Shown here one piece after another: positions 1-10,689 of a stretch of 64,000 nucleotides of DNA (its first letter is position 1; each line of letters starts with the position of its first letter). A model generated the notes under the pieces. It saw only the letters and a program-made list of their open reading frames with translations, was not told the DNA's origin and did no database searches. A program made the position numbers and the translations under genes. This DNA comes from Eremomyces bilateralis CBS 781.70 (taxonomy: Eukaryota > Ascomycota > Dothideomycetes > Eremomycetales > Eremomycetaceae): the NCBI RefSeq assembly GCF_010015585.1, contig NW_022985067.1:1254437-1318436 (forward strand), given 5' to 3'.

Positions 1-513
1 TCCACCACTCGTGGCTCCGCTCCCGACACCGACATCCCCGCCAGCACTCCCCGTCTCCTTTGGCTCCATTTGGATGATCCTCCGTGCCCTCGTCGGTGGT
101 GGCGGGAGCCGGTAGGCTTTGTCCGCCCGTCCCGCGTCCTCGGCATCATCGTCGTCCACTTTCGTCGCTTCGTTCGTGCGACCCCGCTGGTTGTGGCCCC
201 CCTTCGTGGCGCGTCCGCTGGTCGCGGTGCTTGGGCGTTTCTTGCCATTGCTGGGTGATGTGCTGGTACCGCTCGGTGGTATCGGTGGTTGCGGCTCTGT
301 TGATATGGGGAAGGGTTCTTGTTCGTGGAGGGTGGTCGCGTGGATCGGCAACGTGAGGCTGAGTGGTCGACATGCGCTGGATGTGCTGGTGGTAGAGGGG
401 GGGAGGGCGGCAGGAGGAAGGGCGAAGGGGTCGAGGGAGGTGAGGGAGCCGCGCTTGGAGGCGGGGATGTCGGTGGAAGGCTGGGGGGTGGGGAGGGAGG
501 TGGGAGGGGACAT
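1..513 (-). CDS. N-terminal part of an unknown proline/serine-rich nuclear-type protein, cut by the left edge
   Basis: From an ATG at 513 the minus strand stays open for 171 codons to the window edge, so this is the start of a gene whose body lies outside. The visible part is disordered: rich in Pro, Ser and Thr, then a basic stretch (GKKRP around residue 91), an acidic run (VDDDDAED) and the motif LPPPPTRARRIIQM near residue 145. Third positions are strongly C-rich, as in the certain genes here, which supports this frame over the G-rich plus-strand frames. From memory, a PPPPTRxRKIIQM-like motif occurs ahead of the bHLH region in some fungal regulators, but the DNA-binding domain is not in view, so that is only a guess. 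The start is the first ATG of the open frame; an upstream exon is possible. Confidence 0.6.
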   Translation of the reverse strand, partial: MSPPTSLPTPQPSTDIPASKRGSLTSLDPFALPPAALPPSTTSTSSACRPLSLTLPIHATTLHEQEPFPISTEPQPPIPPSGTSTSPSNGKKRPSTATSGRATKGGHNQRGRTNEATKVDDDDAEDAGRADKAYRLPPPPTRARRIIQMEPKETGSAGGDVGVGSGATSGG

Positions 514-1051
514 GGTGGGAGACAGGATAGATCTTGGAAATCTATATAGACGAGGATGTGCGATGTTCAGCGTGGGTTGGGAAGTCGTGGAAGGAGGGGA
601 GTTTGTCTCGCGATGAGGTGGATGTTCGAAGAATGGGGTAGAGATTGGACTCGGCTGGCGCCCTGATCGGCGTGTCGAGGTCGTTATAATGAGTAGAAGG
701 ATCTCAGTCTCATGCACCAAATTCAATTCGGATCATCTGGTTTCGATGTAGATCGAGAGACAAGTAGCAAGTGTAGATGGTATACGGATAGCACCGCAGC
801 TTCCTATTCAATGAACAATGGACTTGAATGGATAAAAGATGCACTCAAGGTGCTGTGGGATTTGGTCGAGTGGACTGTGGAGGTGCCAGGGAGCGAAGTC
901 TGCGAACACGACCGTAGTGCACACAATAGCACCAACTTGACTCCAACTAAATCAGACAAGAGAACAAGTAGAGGTACAGAATGAAAAGGACTAGGCCAGC
1001 TCTTTTACTCTGTTCTGCGATGGTAGGCAAGTATATCCACCCCGCGATCAT
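514..1051. other. intergenic region, no gene seen
   Basis: This is the promoter side of the left-edge gene and the 3' side of the next minus-strand gene. A 90-codon plus frame at 712-984 has no recognisable motif and ordinary non-coding composition. Nothing else is evident. Confidence 0.5.
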
Positions 1052-1494
1052 CTAAACCTCAAATGCCTCACCGATCGAACGCAGTACAGCCTGTCCGATT
1101 TGCGTCTCCAATTCCTCAACAGCCTCAACAGCAGCCAGCGAAGCCATCCCAAGGATTCCTGTCTCCGAACCCCCCTCCTCTTGCAAATACAACTGTGCCA
1201 TACGTTTCCAGGATTGCGTCGACGACACAGTGTCGTCCGTTCCGTCCATGCGCAGGAGGCACGCGACAGCATTGGCCGGTCCCATTGGTGCGTCTGCAAT
1301 TGAGCACGCGTTCAAGATCTGGGTGCGGATTGGATGGATGGATTGGGGGTCCAATTTGTGTGAAGGCGGCGGGTTCACTGCAGGGTTGAGATTTTAGAGG
1401 ATCCTGGGGATTGGTCACGTGGAGACGCGTTTTATTAGGTACCGAGGTTCGGTTGACGTGACGTGACGCGTTCTTTGAACACGATCTCTTCCAT
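1052..1494 (-). CDS. small uncharacterised protein, 125 residues, two exons
   Basis: Proposed exons are 1443-1494 and 1052-1377. The 65-base intron starts GTACCT and ends CTGCAG after a CTCAAC branch-like site. Splicing joins codons in phase and gives an ATG start (MEEIVFKERV...), whereas the unspliced second exon has no ATG at its head. The product is mostly helical, with Ala/Glu-rich helices toward the C terminus (AAVEAVEELE), two Cys and no signal peptide or membrane segment. I do not recognise the family. The clean intron and the in-frame ATG argue that it is a real gene. It may share a promoter with the plus-strand oxygenase gene that starts 360 bases away. Confidence 0.6.
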
Positions 1495-1854
1495 CTCAAC
1501 CCTTTCTGTTCTCAACCATCCCATTGTCTCTACTGTTGTGTAACTCTTTATGACTGGACTTAATGCCTCGTGAGTCATCAGCCGTCTTAGTAGCACTTCC
1601 AAAGCGGATAGGTCGATTGGTTACTGACAGCCAGCTGCCTGATTGGTGTAACAGGCAATGTGAAAGCTGCTGGTTTGGTTACTGCGTAGCTCAACTAATA
1701 TATGAATTTCTGTTTTTCTCCCTTTAGTCACATCAGTTCTGCTTCTATGGTTTAACATTTCTCAACATCAGAAAGACATCTCTAAAGAATCCCTACCATT
1801 GCCAACTTGAACCACTGTTTGCACTGTGTTGTTGATGCGAGCCGGAGTGACGAT
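1495..1854. promoter_or_regulatory. divergent promoter between the 125-residue gene and the oxygenase gene
   Basis: 360 bases separate two divergent starts. The stretch is AT-richer than the flanking exons and has pyrimidine-rich tracts before both starts (for example near 1500-1530 and 1715-1740). No specific binding site is claimed. Confidence 0.45.
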
Positions 1855-3452
1855 ATGGACAACAATCAACCCGACGCATTTGATCTTCTCCAAGTAGTCT
1901 CCACGGCGCTTCGTCGCCATGCCTCGAAAGATGTCTTCGCGATCGGCGGCAAGATCGATGTCGAGACTCTCCAAACTACGAGCTCGGTCAATCAAGGCCC
2001 AATTGTCATCCGCTGGGATTCCCGCAAGGGTGGACAAGGACGCAAGGTCTCGCTGCCAGTGCCGGGTGACGAGATGTCGAGCCGTGACTTTCAGCAGCTG
2101 CTAATGGACTGCCAGCCCGCCACGTTCGGTAAGGGGAACGCGGAAGTCTTGGACGAGGAGTATCGTAAGGCGGGTAAGATGGATGTCACGGAGTTTTGCA
2201 CCAACTTCAACCTTGCTAGGCATGGGATTGTCGACACGGTGACCCAAGCATTGGTCCACAGTGCGTTTGAAGAGGAAGTAGAGCGCAATGGTGTGAGAGC
2301 GGAGTTATATAAACTCAACGTGAGTTCGCAGAGGGGATCAAGGAAAATTGCTAACAATATGATAGATTTATTCGGGACCGTCGGGGAAATTCAAGTCTCA
2401 TGTTGACACCCCTCGATCGGAGAATCAGATGGGCTCCCTTGTCGTCTGTCTGCCCTCTCCCCACCAAGGTTCGCAGACCAGATCCGTAGTCGATCAGCCA
2501 TCTAACATGCTTCCCAGGGGGTGCCTTGGCCGTACGCCATGGCGGCCAAGAAGTCCTCTTCGACTGGTCGTCCAAGGACTCCGACTCGATCCAATGGGCC
2601 GCATTCTTCTCCGACTGCGAGCACGAAGTCTTCGAGGTCACCGACGGTCATCGAGTGACGCTTACGTACAATTTGTACTGGACCAGTTACGGGCCGTCGC
2701 TCATGGCGACCCATCTGAGCGCTCTGAACCAGTCCTCGTTCCACTTCTATGCCGCGCTGGAGAAGCTCGTGAAAAGCCCTTCATTCCTTCCTAATGGTGA
2801 GGCTCGAACTCCAAAGACTTGTCGCATTCACCAGGCTGAGCTAATCACTGCTCGATAGGTGGTCACATCGGCTTCACATGCACCCACGGCTATCCCCATT
2901 CCTCGCCAGCCGCTATCCCCCATCTAAACCCCATGCTAAAAGGCCTCGACATGATCGTTTACCAAGCCCTCAAACGTCTCCTCCACCACACCGGCGTCCT
3001 CGCCGTCCTCGACGGCAGTCACTACGAGCAATGGCGCGATGACCACGAGATGACCGACTCCGATGACTCCACCCCATCTGACAATGGCACCGCCGACCCC
3101 CATGCGACGAACGTCTATCTGTCTGACTTCTTATGCGCCCCGATCGTCTGGGAGAGATACACGGAGGAAACTAGTCTGGATCCGGAGTCGGTCACGCATT
3201 CTGTGACGCGGGATAACGAGACGACATGGCACCGGGAGAGGGTGTTTCCGAAAGAGCGGGTGACGTGGTTGAATGGCGACCCGAGGTCGTTTAAAGAGCT
3301 GGCTGTTGCCTTTATGACGGTAAGTCGACACTCCTCTTAAACGAACAACTTATCCTGACGATACGTAGTATGGAAACGAGCCGGGAATCGATGCCTACTA
3401 CTCTGCGGCTGTGATCGTATCCTGCCTCCCGACGTATGATCAACGTAAGTGA
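1855..3452 (+). CDS. 2-oxoglutarate/Fe(II)-dependent oxygenase (prolyl 4-hydroxylase-like)
   Basis: Exons 1855-2319, 2366-2468, 2518-2796, 2859-3319 and 3369-3452 join in phase to 463 residues; introns are 45-62 bases. The first ATG of the open frame is used; an earlier TTG is not a credible start. The iron site of this superfamily is visible: HVD (H167, D169) and a distal His in CEHEV (about H225), followed ten residues later by Arg in GHRVTL, the expected 2-oxoglutarate carboxylate anchor. The strand GGALAVRHGG between them is also typical. The substrate is unknown; fungal members of this group are large (400-900 residues), intracellular and mostly uncharacterised. The C-terminal motif YGNEPGIDAYYSAA recurs in that group. 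No signal peptide, so an ER collagen-type hydroxylase is unlikely. Confidence 0.85.
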
Positions 3453-3966
3453 GGAGGCGAGCCTTTGGTGCTTGGGACTGGCGGCGTGGATCCGCGAGAG
3501 TGGAATAGGTCCGAAATATTCGAATTGATACTACTCGGACAGAATAACAGGTCTCATTCACATGGTTATGACTACAGTGATTCCCCGTCACCCATAACAT
3601 CACGCTTGAAACTCGTGTCGTTCGCTCTCGAGACAGTGGGAATATCCACCGTCACACCTCTACCCACATCGCGCATGGGTCCTACCAAGGAAATCCATTG
3701 GAAACTCGTGAATTTCATACAAAATTCTTCGACTGAAGCACTGTTTCCCCGGGGAACCGGCAAGGTCATGCACAGGGGAGTTCACGGAACTTGGAAACTT
3801 CGTCGGGTTTATGGACGCATGCTACATCGTAATACAGTTTTATGTAAACAAGGAGCGGTTCACACCCATGCCACGAAGATAGACGATAAATCGACAACAG
3901 GGTGCCGACAGCGACGCAAAAGTCCATCTCCCAAAATCCAATGACATCCCCTAGATCGGTCCTGAC
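3453..3966. other. convergent intergenic region, no gene seen
   Basis: The 3' regions of the oxygenase gene and the C2H2 gene meet here. An open frame of 159 codons on the plus strand begins just past the oxygenase stop but shows no motif or coding bias; it is treated as chance. Confidence 0.45.
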
Positions 3967-5750
3967 TCATGACACCCCCTCCTCCTTCATATCTCCCAGC
4001 ACTGGCGACGACTTATCGTTCCCCTTCCGATCATACCCCGGATGTTTACTCTTCATATGTTTCGATAGATTCGATGACTGCCATCAAGTTAGCCATCATT
4101 CTTCCGTTGATTTGATCCCTCCGAAAAACTTACATCCCCACTCCGATGCCCACACACCCGACACACAAACGGCTTCTCCTTCGTATGCGTCCGCTCATGA
4201 TTCTTCTGCTGCGTCGCCGTCGCGCTCCGCTGCCCGCACCAGCCGCACACATACGGCTTCTCCTTCGTGTGCGTCGTATAGTGGTTCTTCAACTGCTCCT
4301 TGGTGCCGTGCGCCTTGCCGCACAGGTCGCAGACGTGCTCGCAGAAGCCGGAGTGCACGAGCAGGTGGCGGTTGAGCTTGCCGCGCTGGCGGAAGTCGCG
4401 GCCGCAGAAGCGGTCGCAGTGCAGGCGTTGGCAGTGGTAGGTGCCGGAGAGGAGGGCGGTGTGGGCGCGTTCGAAGTGGTGTTGGAGGGCGGAGGCGGTG
4501 GGGAAGGTGAGGGGGCAGCAGGTGGTGGGGTCGGTGGGGTCGGTGACCCAGTTGCATTGGTAGAGTTCGGTGGGAGGGATGGGGTCGGTTGCGGAGGTGG
4601 AGGTGGTGAGGGGGGGTGTGGGGAGGTTTGAGGTTGATATCACATGGGGCGATGCCTCGATGGTTGTGTTTGGTTGGGACTTGATTGGACTGGTCCCTGG
4701 AATTTCGGTCCTTTGTTCTCGCAGGCTCGTTAACGGCGGTTGGAGATTGGTTCCTTGTTGCAGACGAGACAAATCCAGCCCGAATGGATCGGACCGTAGA
4801 ACCGAATACTCTTGTTCTTGAAACGGCAGAGACCCCTGTTCAGTATGCGGTCTTGATACCGGCGAGTTGAAGCAGGTATGGTGGCCATGCCGTGTCCGGC
4901 CATCGTCGCCCATCAATGTGCCAGGAAATTGCGAGGATATCTGATTCGCAATGGACGTCTGGGCCAGCGTGTGGAAGTGAGGCCAGGACGGATGCCCATC
5001 GTGCGCCTCCTGGCACAGCTCCAACCCACTCCCGCTCCACCACTGCTGCCCATTTTGCAACTGCCCTGCCAACAGGCACTGCCAGTCGTCACACTCCGTG
5101 ACATCGCCATCCATCTCCGGTTCGTCGGGCGGGTACATCGGCCCCACGTCTCCGGGATACGAATGGAGACACCCCTCCTCGAAGCAGGGCGACTGATAGA
5201 GCCCCCCGTCGAAGCAGTTGCTGTCCGTACACGGCTGCGAGCAATCACATCCATCGCAGGGGATCTCCCCGCACCTGTCGTTCAGACCGTCTGCGCAGCC
5301 GGCGTCGACGCAGGTGGGGAGCGCGCAGTAGCCGGGGATTCCGCAGGCGTCGTCCTCGGACGTGCAGGCGATGGGGCAGGGCTCCTCGCAAGGGGAGGGA
5401 GGGCGGAGGAAGGATGTGTCGAAGGCGGTGGTGAAGTCGTGGAGGGCGAAGCATGGTGGGCCTTTGGGCGGATGAGGGGGAGAGGACGGGAGGGGTTGGG
5501 GATTGTGTGACGGCGTTGGGTCGTCGCGGGACGCCGACGGGGTGGACGGGAGGCTTGGGAAGGTGGTATGAGGTGCTTGATGTTGACAAGGCGGGTGTTG
5601 GTGAGGATTACTGTGTCGCTGAAACCTGTGCGAGGTGGGGGAGATGGTAGGACGATACGATAGGGCGTTGGTCGCAATATCGGGAGAGCGCCGCCGCTTT
5701 CGTCCGATGTTTGATTGCATCGTGTCGAACTGGAATTGCTCGAGCCTCAT
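3967..5750 (-). CDS. C2H2 zinc-finger transcription factor with a Cys-rich N-terminal region
   Basis: Exons 4134-5750 and 3967-4077 give 575 residues. The 56-base intron (GTAAGT...GGCAG, branch GGCTAAC) is needed: it supplies the last His pair, turning the truncated CGHRSGD into a full finger ending LSKHMKSKH. There are about five fingers in the C-terminal third; the clear ones are HVCDLCGK...H..H, YVCGWCGQ...H..H and FVCRVCGH...H..H, joined by TKEKPY/TKEKPF linkers of the TGEKP type. The first two are irregular. Residues 121-194 hold 15 Cys in a non-repeating acidic context, unusual for a nuclear regulator and perhaps a second metal-binding region. The rest is Pro/Ser/Thr-rich. The target genes are unknown. 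A later ATG (residue 11) could be the true start. Confidence 0.88.
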
Positions 5751-6357
5751 AGATTCGATATTGGGCTTTTAGATAGGACGGTCTTCATCAATTCCATCTA
5801 TCTGTTGTCAGTGGTACAGTTGTGACTTGTCGGGAGTGGTGTAGCGATGAAGACGAGACTCCCACTTACCCATCAAGGTACTGATGACACCAGAGGCCCA
5901 CCAACGACTCTCCCCGAGATTGATGCCTTGAAGCAGTGATGAATTGATCTACTCCTGAGCCTCTTCAGCCGTGATCGCATTGTCAACTATAATCCGACCC
6001 CGATGGATTCTTGCGATGCTCATGGCTTGGAGGGACAATTGTTGGAATGGCGCTGGCAGATGATGAAAGACGTCTGCAGAGGAGGCGCAGATTCTGGCCA
6101 ATCAGAGGAGCCGTAGCTTGGATTGGATATCCGGAGCGACGACGACAAATCCACCACCGCGCGTCCTTCATCCGTATCTTCCACCAACCTATGTTCTCTA
6201 CCGCTTCAATTGCCTCAAGGTTCATAATCCCTATACCCAATCCCTAGAAATAATCCCTAGAAACAATCCCTATAAACAGCCTCTAAACCCCTCTCCCCCA
6301 GAATCCCCCCTCCAACCCCACCTCTACCTCCCTATACCTCTCACCACCATAACAACC
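5751..6357. promoter_or_regulatory. divergent promoter between the C2H2 gene and the myristoylated-protein gene
   Basis: 607 bases between divergent starts. The 110 bases before the plus-strand ATG are very pyrimidine-rich on the coding strand, a usual fungal 5' leader feature, and contain a short AATCCCTA-type tandem repeat near 6230-6275. No gene is seen. Confidence 0.45.
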
Positions 6358-6974
6358 ATGGGCAACTGCTTCGGCAAGCCCTCCACCAAATCCTCCCCCT
6401 TCCAAGGCTCTGCTCGCACCGTCGGCAGCGCCAACCCCCCCGCCCGCCCCGCCCAAGGCAGCAGCACCGCCACCAACCCCCAGAAAGCAGCGCCGCCGAT
6501 CAAGCCGGAGACCGGACGGACGTTGGGGGGCGGGACGAGGGACGTGGAGGATCCGAAGGCCGCGGCGGCAAGAGCGGCAGAGGTAGGTGTTTTTTCGTTT
6601 GCGTTGGTTTGTGAGGCTGGGTTGGGGAGAGGGTCATGTGTTGTGTATAGTGCGGTGCAGTGCAGTACAGTCGCATGGCTGGCTGAATCGGAGCCCAGGC
6701 TCATCGGCCCATGACCACGACCGTGTGGCTCTGATCCACCTCCCACCCTACCACCACCCTTTCTCCCGCCCAACCCACCGAAGTGCGTATCCGAACCCAT
6801 CTAACCCCCGCATCACAGAGCCGCGCGCAGAAACCCACGCCGTCGAACAAGCTCGCACTGCAGCTCAAGACACAGCAGAATCGGACGAGGACGGAGATAT
6901 TGAAGGAGGCGAGCGAGGAGAATCAGCGGCAGAAGGAGGTGGATGCGGGGGCGACTGTGAGGAGGTGGGATTGA
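6358..6974 (+). CDS. small N-myristoylated protein (MGNCFGK start), membrane-associated, function unknown
   Basis: Exons 6358-6582 and 6819-6974 give 126 residues. The intron is long for this window (236 bases) but has good ends (GTAGGT, branch CTAAC, ATCACAG). The N terminus MGNCFGKPS fits an N-myristoyltransferase site (Gly2) with a neighbouring Cys4 for palmitoylation, so the protein probably sits on the cytosolic face of a membrane. The middle is low-complexity Pro/Ala/Thr; a RTLGGG motif follows. The C-terminal 50 residues form a charged helix (LALQLKTQQ...EENQRQKE) ending RRWD. Similar short fungal proteins with an MGNCFGK head and a Gln/Arg-rich tail are conserved but, to my knowledge, uncharacterised. 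A role as a membrane anchor or adaptor is inference. Confidence 0.8.
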
Positions 6975-7996
6975 TGGAAGGACTGAGGTTGGGGGGTTGA
7001 GTAAATGGAATTGGGGCGGATGAGGGGGGAGGGGGAAGGCGGCGGGTTACGACGTGATGATTTATGAGCGGATGGGATGCGTGGCTTATGAAGATAGTGG
7101 GATCCGATGGTGGATTGATGGACCAATGTGTATGGATTGCATAGATGCGGATCGCGAGATTCGCCAGCTGGAAGGTTGGAGGGAGTGGGATTCAAAACAT
7201 CGGGCAGGATGAAATACACTATTCCTACACCATCAATCATCAGAATCACGAAGACATCACACCTAAGAATTCAAGTCATGTATGCCATTGTTCCTATCCA
7301 TCCGTGTACACTACATACACATGGACGCCCATCCGTTTTTGAAATGATGCCTCATCACCCTCCTCCACGAAATAGACATCGCACCATTTTTATTGCCACC
7401 TCACTAGCCCCAGCCGTTGTGTACTTTTGCCCATATGTCTGCTGGAATGAGTTCGCGCGTCCAACGTAGCCAAGAGAAATGATGCCGATGACGATCCGGA
7501 ATCCATACGCTATTTTTCGCACTCCACGGGACTTCCGCCATCGCGCACGGAAAGACATGCGAGCGGATCGGGGCTAGTAATGCAGGATGCTAGTGAGGAA
7601 AGGATGAGATGGGGCGGATAGGATAACCGTGAAGAGCACCGCAGCGCGAGGGACAGAGGGGGAATGAAACAGCCTAATAAGAATATACCCAAACATTGGA
7701 ATCTAACGCCGTGGGCCCGAGAAGAAATTCGCGATGATCAAGGAAGCAACCAATGTGTGATGTTGCTCGGAAGGTGAGGACCCATCCATCATTCAGTCGT
7801 GAGAAGAGAAGAATTAGTGCGAGTGGGAGGAAGGGAGGACGCATCGCTAAACAGGGAAGCTCGGGGAAACGATGATTGTGCTGCGCTGAGGAAAAGCAAA
7901 TCTCGAGAGCTGAGCGATGATGTACAGCCGCCCAATTAAAGAGTCGGAACCGCGGGGTCGACGCTTTCGATAGGACACTCGGTGAGGTGTGCGTGG
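6975..7996. other. convergent intergenic region, no gene seen
   Basis: 1.0 kb between two converging genes. Several short open frames on both strands lack motifs and splice partners. Nothing is called. Confidence 0.45.
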
Positions 7997-9665
7997 TTAT
8001 GAGCTCAGGGAGCTATGCTTCCTAGGAGCGGCCCTCAACGCCGATGATGACTCGTACGTTGAGGGAGCCTCCATGCCAAAGTAGTCGTGATAATACTTCT
8101 TGGTCCATTGGCGAAGGACGATAGAAGCTTGGAAGAGTCAGCGATGATTCTATGATGCACGGGGAGATTGCAATACCTTTCAAGAACTTCTTGCTGGCGT
8201 ACTTCTTGAAGAACGCTTCATGAAGGACCGGACCATGCAGATAGTCGACCATGAGCTGGAAGCACGGCCACAGTTCTTCCTCGGTGTAGCCGGAGTAGTG
8301 GGCGAGGGTGGGGTCCCACTCGCCCTTCTCCAGGACCAGACGAGCGAAATACATCGCTGCGGCGGCGACCTGGCTGGGCGGGTGGCCGATGAAGTGGTGG
8401 TCCAAGCAGCTGATCTCGAGCAAGTACTTGCCGAGGGTACGGGTCTGGATGTCGTAGGCATCGGCCTTGGAGATGCGACGCAGGAAGTTCATCGGGTTGG
8501 GATAGCTGAGGTCGTAGTTGAGGGCAGCTAGGACGAAACGCTCCGCACTGAGGATCTCCTCCTCGGTGAATCCGTCATCGGCGACGTGGCGGAAATTTTG
8601 GACGTGAGGTGATAGGACCTCTTCGTACTTGGAGGCGATGAACATGGCGGTGACGCCGACGAGTTGGAGGCGGTCGAGCTGGACGATCTTGCAGGAGAGG
8701 AAACGGTCGATGATGTTCACAGCTAGGAAGAGGGTTTCAGGAAGGAGACGGAAGCGACCATGAACCTCCAGCAGCCAGTCAACGAGAATGCCACGCATCT
8801 TCCATTCGAGTTCCGTTTGGAGGTCCATGTAGTCCTCGCTGGCCATAGTCCTGCCCTCGATATCGAGCAGGTAATCAAAGATCTCATTGACGTATTCGGC
8901 AACCATCAGAGGATCTTCAATGTCCTCGAGATCGAGGTCGACGACTTCCGGGTTAATCAGCTTGGGAGTGGTGGATCGAGGTTGGAACTGAGCCTCCTCC
9001 TTCGGAGCAACCGCCTCATGCTTCGTCTTGACTTCCATATAGACGTTGGTGTTTTCCGCTGGTGCAACATTCTCCTGGGTCTCAACGCTCTCCTCTTCCT
9101 CAATGGACTTCGAAGTGGAGTTCGTGTTTCGCTTCTTCGAGGCAGGGCCGTGAACCCCCGACCCACTCGCCGGTCGCTTCAAGTCCGAGGCATTCTTGTC
9201 CTTGTTCCCAAGAACGTTTCGCGTCGACTGGGAACGAGAAACCTTCTGAACCTTGGTAGGTGCGGCGGCTTTGACGAGACCCGGCTTGGCCCCAGCTTTA
9301 CCATTCTTCTCCGTGACCGTGCCTTGCTTCACGACATTGCTGACATCTCCGAGGGCTGCACGTTTCCGGGACTGACCCGCGGTGGTGGAAGTGGTGGTCG
9401 ACTTGGTTCGGGTGAGAGGCTTCTTGACTAGATCGGATGCAGCACTTTCGTGGTTCAGAGCGGCGGCCTTGGCACGCGTCAAACGTGTAGTGCCGGCATT
9501 CTCGTCGTTTTCAATGCCCTGAGCCCGTGATCGAACAGCTCGACCCTGGTGATGGTCAATTTACACGTCACAAGGGGATATCTCATCGAACGGGTTGACG
9601 TGTTGAATAGTCGAAGACGACGTTGACGGTGATATCAAGCAAGAGGAACTTACAGCAGGAGGCAT
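7997..9665 (-). CDS. nimE: G2/mitotic B-type cyclin (NimE/Cdc13/Clb family)
   Basis: Exons 9654-9665, 8177-9545 and 7997-8127 give 503 residues. The first exon holds only four codons (MPPA) before a GTAAGT donor; the third adds a tail of about 43 residues (LRQWTKKYYHDYFG...). The N terminus carries a destruction box, RAALGDVSN (residues 66-74), for APC/C-driven degradation. The cyclin core shows RGILVDWLLEVHGRFRLLPETL and FIASKYEEVLSP, then the second fold ending near KKFLKAS. The family binds and activates Cdk1 to drive mitotic entry. The symbol follows the Aspergillus name by family resemblance; orthology is inferred. The promoter region is shared with the divergent uL2m gene about 1.0 kb away. 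Confidence 0.93.
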
Positions 9666-10689
9666 GATGAGTTCGTCAAGCCTCTAGAATGCTAGAGGAG
9701 TGGACACGGAGGAATTGGAACCGTGTATATCGCGGTTTATGCACGATATCAAGGTTGTTGTGGTATATGTTTTGATGGATGCGTGAGCTGGGAATGAAGT
9801 TAGAGATTGCTGTCCAGCGAGGTCTTATGGATCCATCTTAACGTACGGATAACTGGGCAACTGCACTGGGCAGGTGAAGTAGATGCTTGGGTATGATGAC
9901 AGGTAAAGATACCCAGCACTGGTACCCGATACACGATGTTGATTGACGAGATTCCGACCGAATCAAGGCAGGAGAAAGAACGTGACGGAACCTGGAATAG
10001 ACTCTGTACACGCGAGAGGGTGAGATGGAGACGGCGTACAGGAGGAAGAGAAACAGGATAGACGGAAAATAGAGGAAGGCGTGTTTGGGGGACGAAAAGG
10101 AACTCTGTTGTGAGGAGCAAATACACGATGGTTGATGTAGAAAGCAGCAGAGACGTTCACTCACGGGTTTGTTGTTGCCCCAGCGGGTTACATAAGCAGA
10201 GGATCCCGGTCAGTTGGGCGTGTCTTCGCGCCCGCTTGGACCACCACGCAAGGCCCCGCGCAACGACCGTGATATACCGCGATTAGGACTGTTTGAAGGG
10301 CTGGAGACGCTGAAAATGTTGGGAATTGTTGGGAGATAGTCGTGGAAGAGGTATAAGAGATAGAATTGTGATATCAACATTCTTTGGACGAGAAAACCAG
10401 AAAACGCGTGAAAAACAAGTCACGGGATCGCGTTCTTCTGGTGGACGGCCAACCAGGCAACGCTTTCGTCATGGCAACCAATCAGGACGCGACGCAATAG
10501 AGTGGGTCGGCCGAGTGTACTCATATTAGCCTTAGCGCCTCAGACATTAATAATTGCTGCCTCAGGCATCCTTGACATTTTCTTGAAGCTCAATTGAAGA
10601 CTGAACATGTTGGATACAGCTTCGTACATCACAGCATCAATTCCTCCCATTAGCCACGCCGGCATCTGTGATGTGATACAGGAGTGGCG
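9666..10689. promoter_or_regulatory. divergent promoter of the cyclin B and uL2m genes
   Basis: 1.0 kb with no convincing gene. The minus strand from 10160 down to 9800 is strongly pyrimidine-rich (TTCC/TCTC tracts), consistent with a long cyclin 5' leader; the short frames it creates are not called. A CCAAT box on the plus strand (gcaACCAATCAgg near 10477) could serve either gene. Confidence 0.45.
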
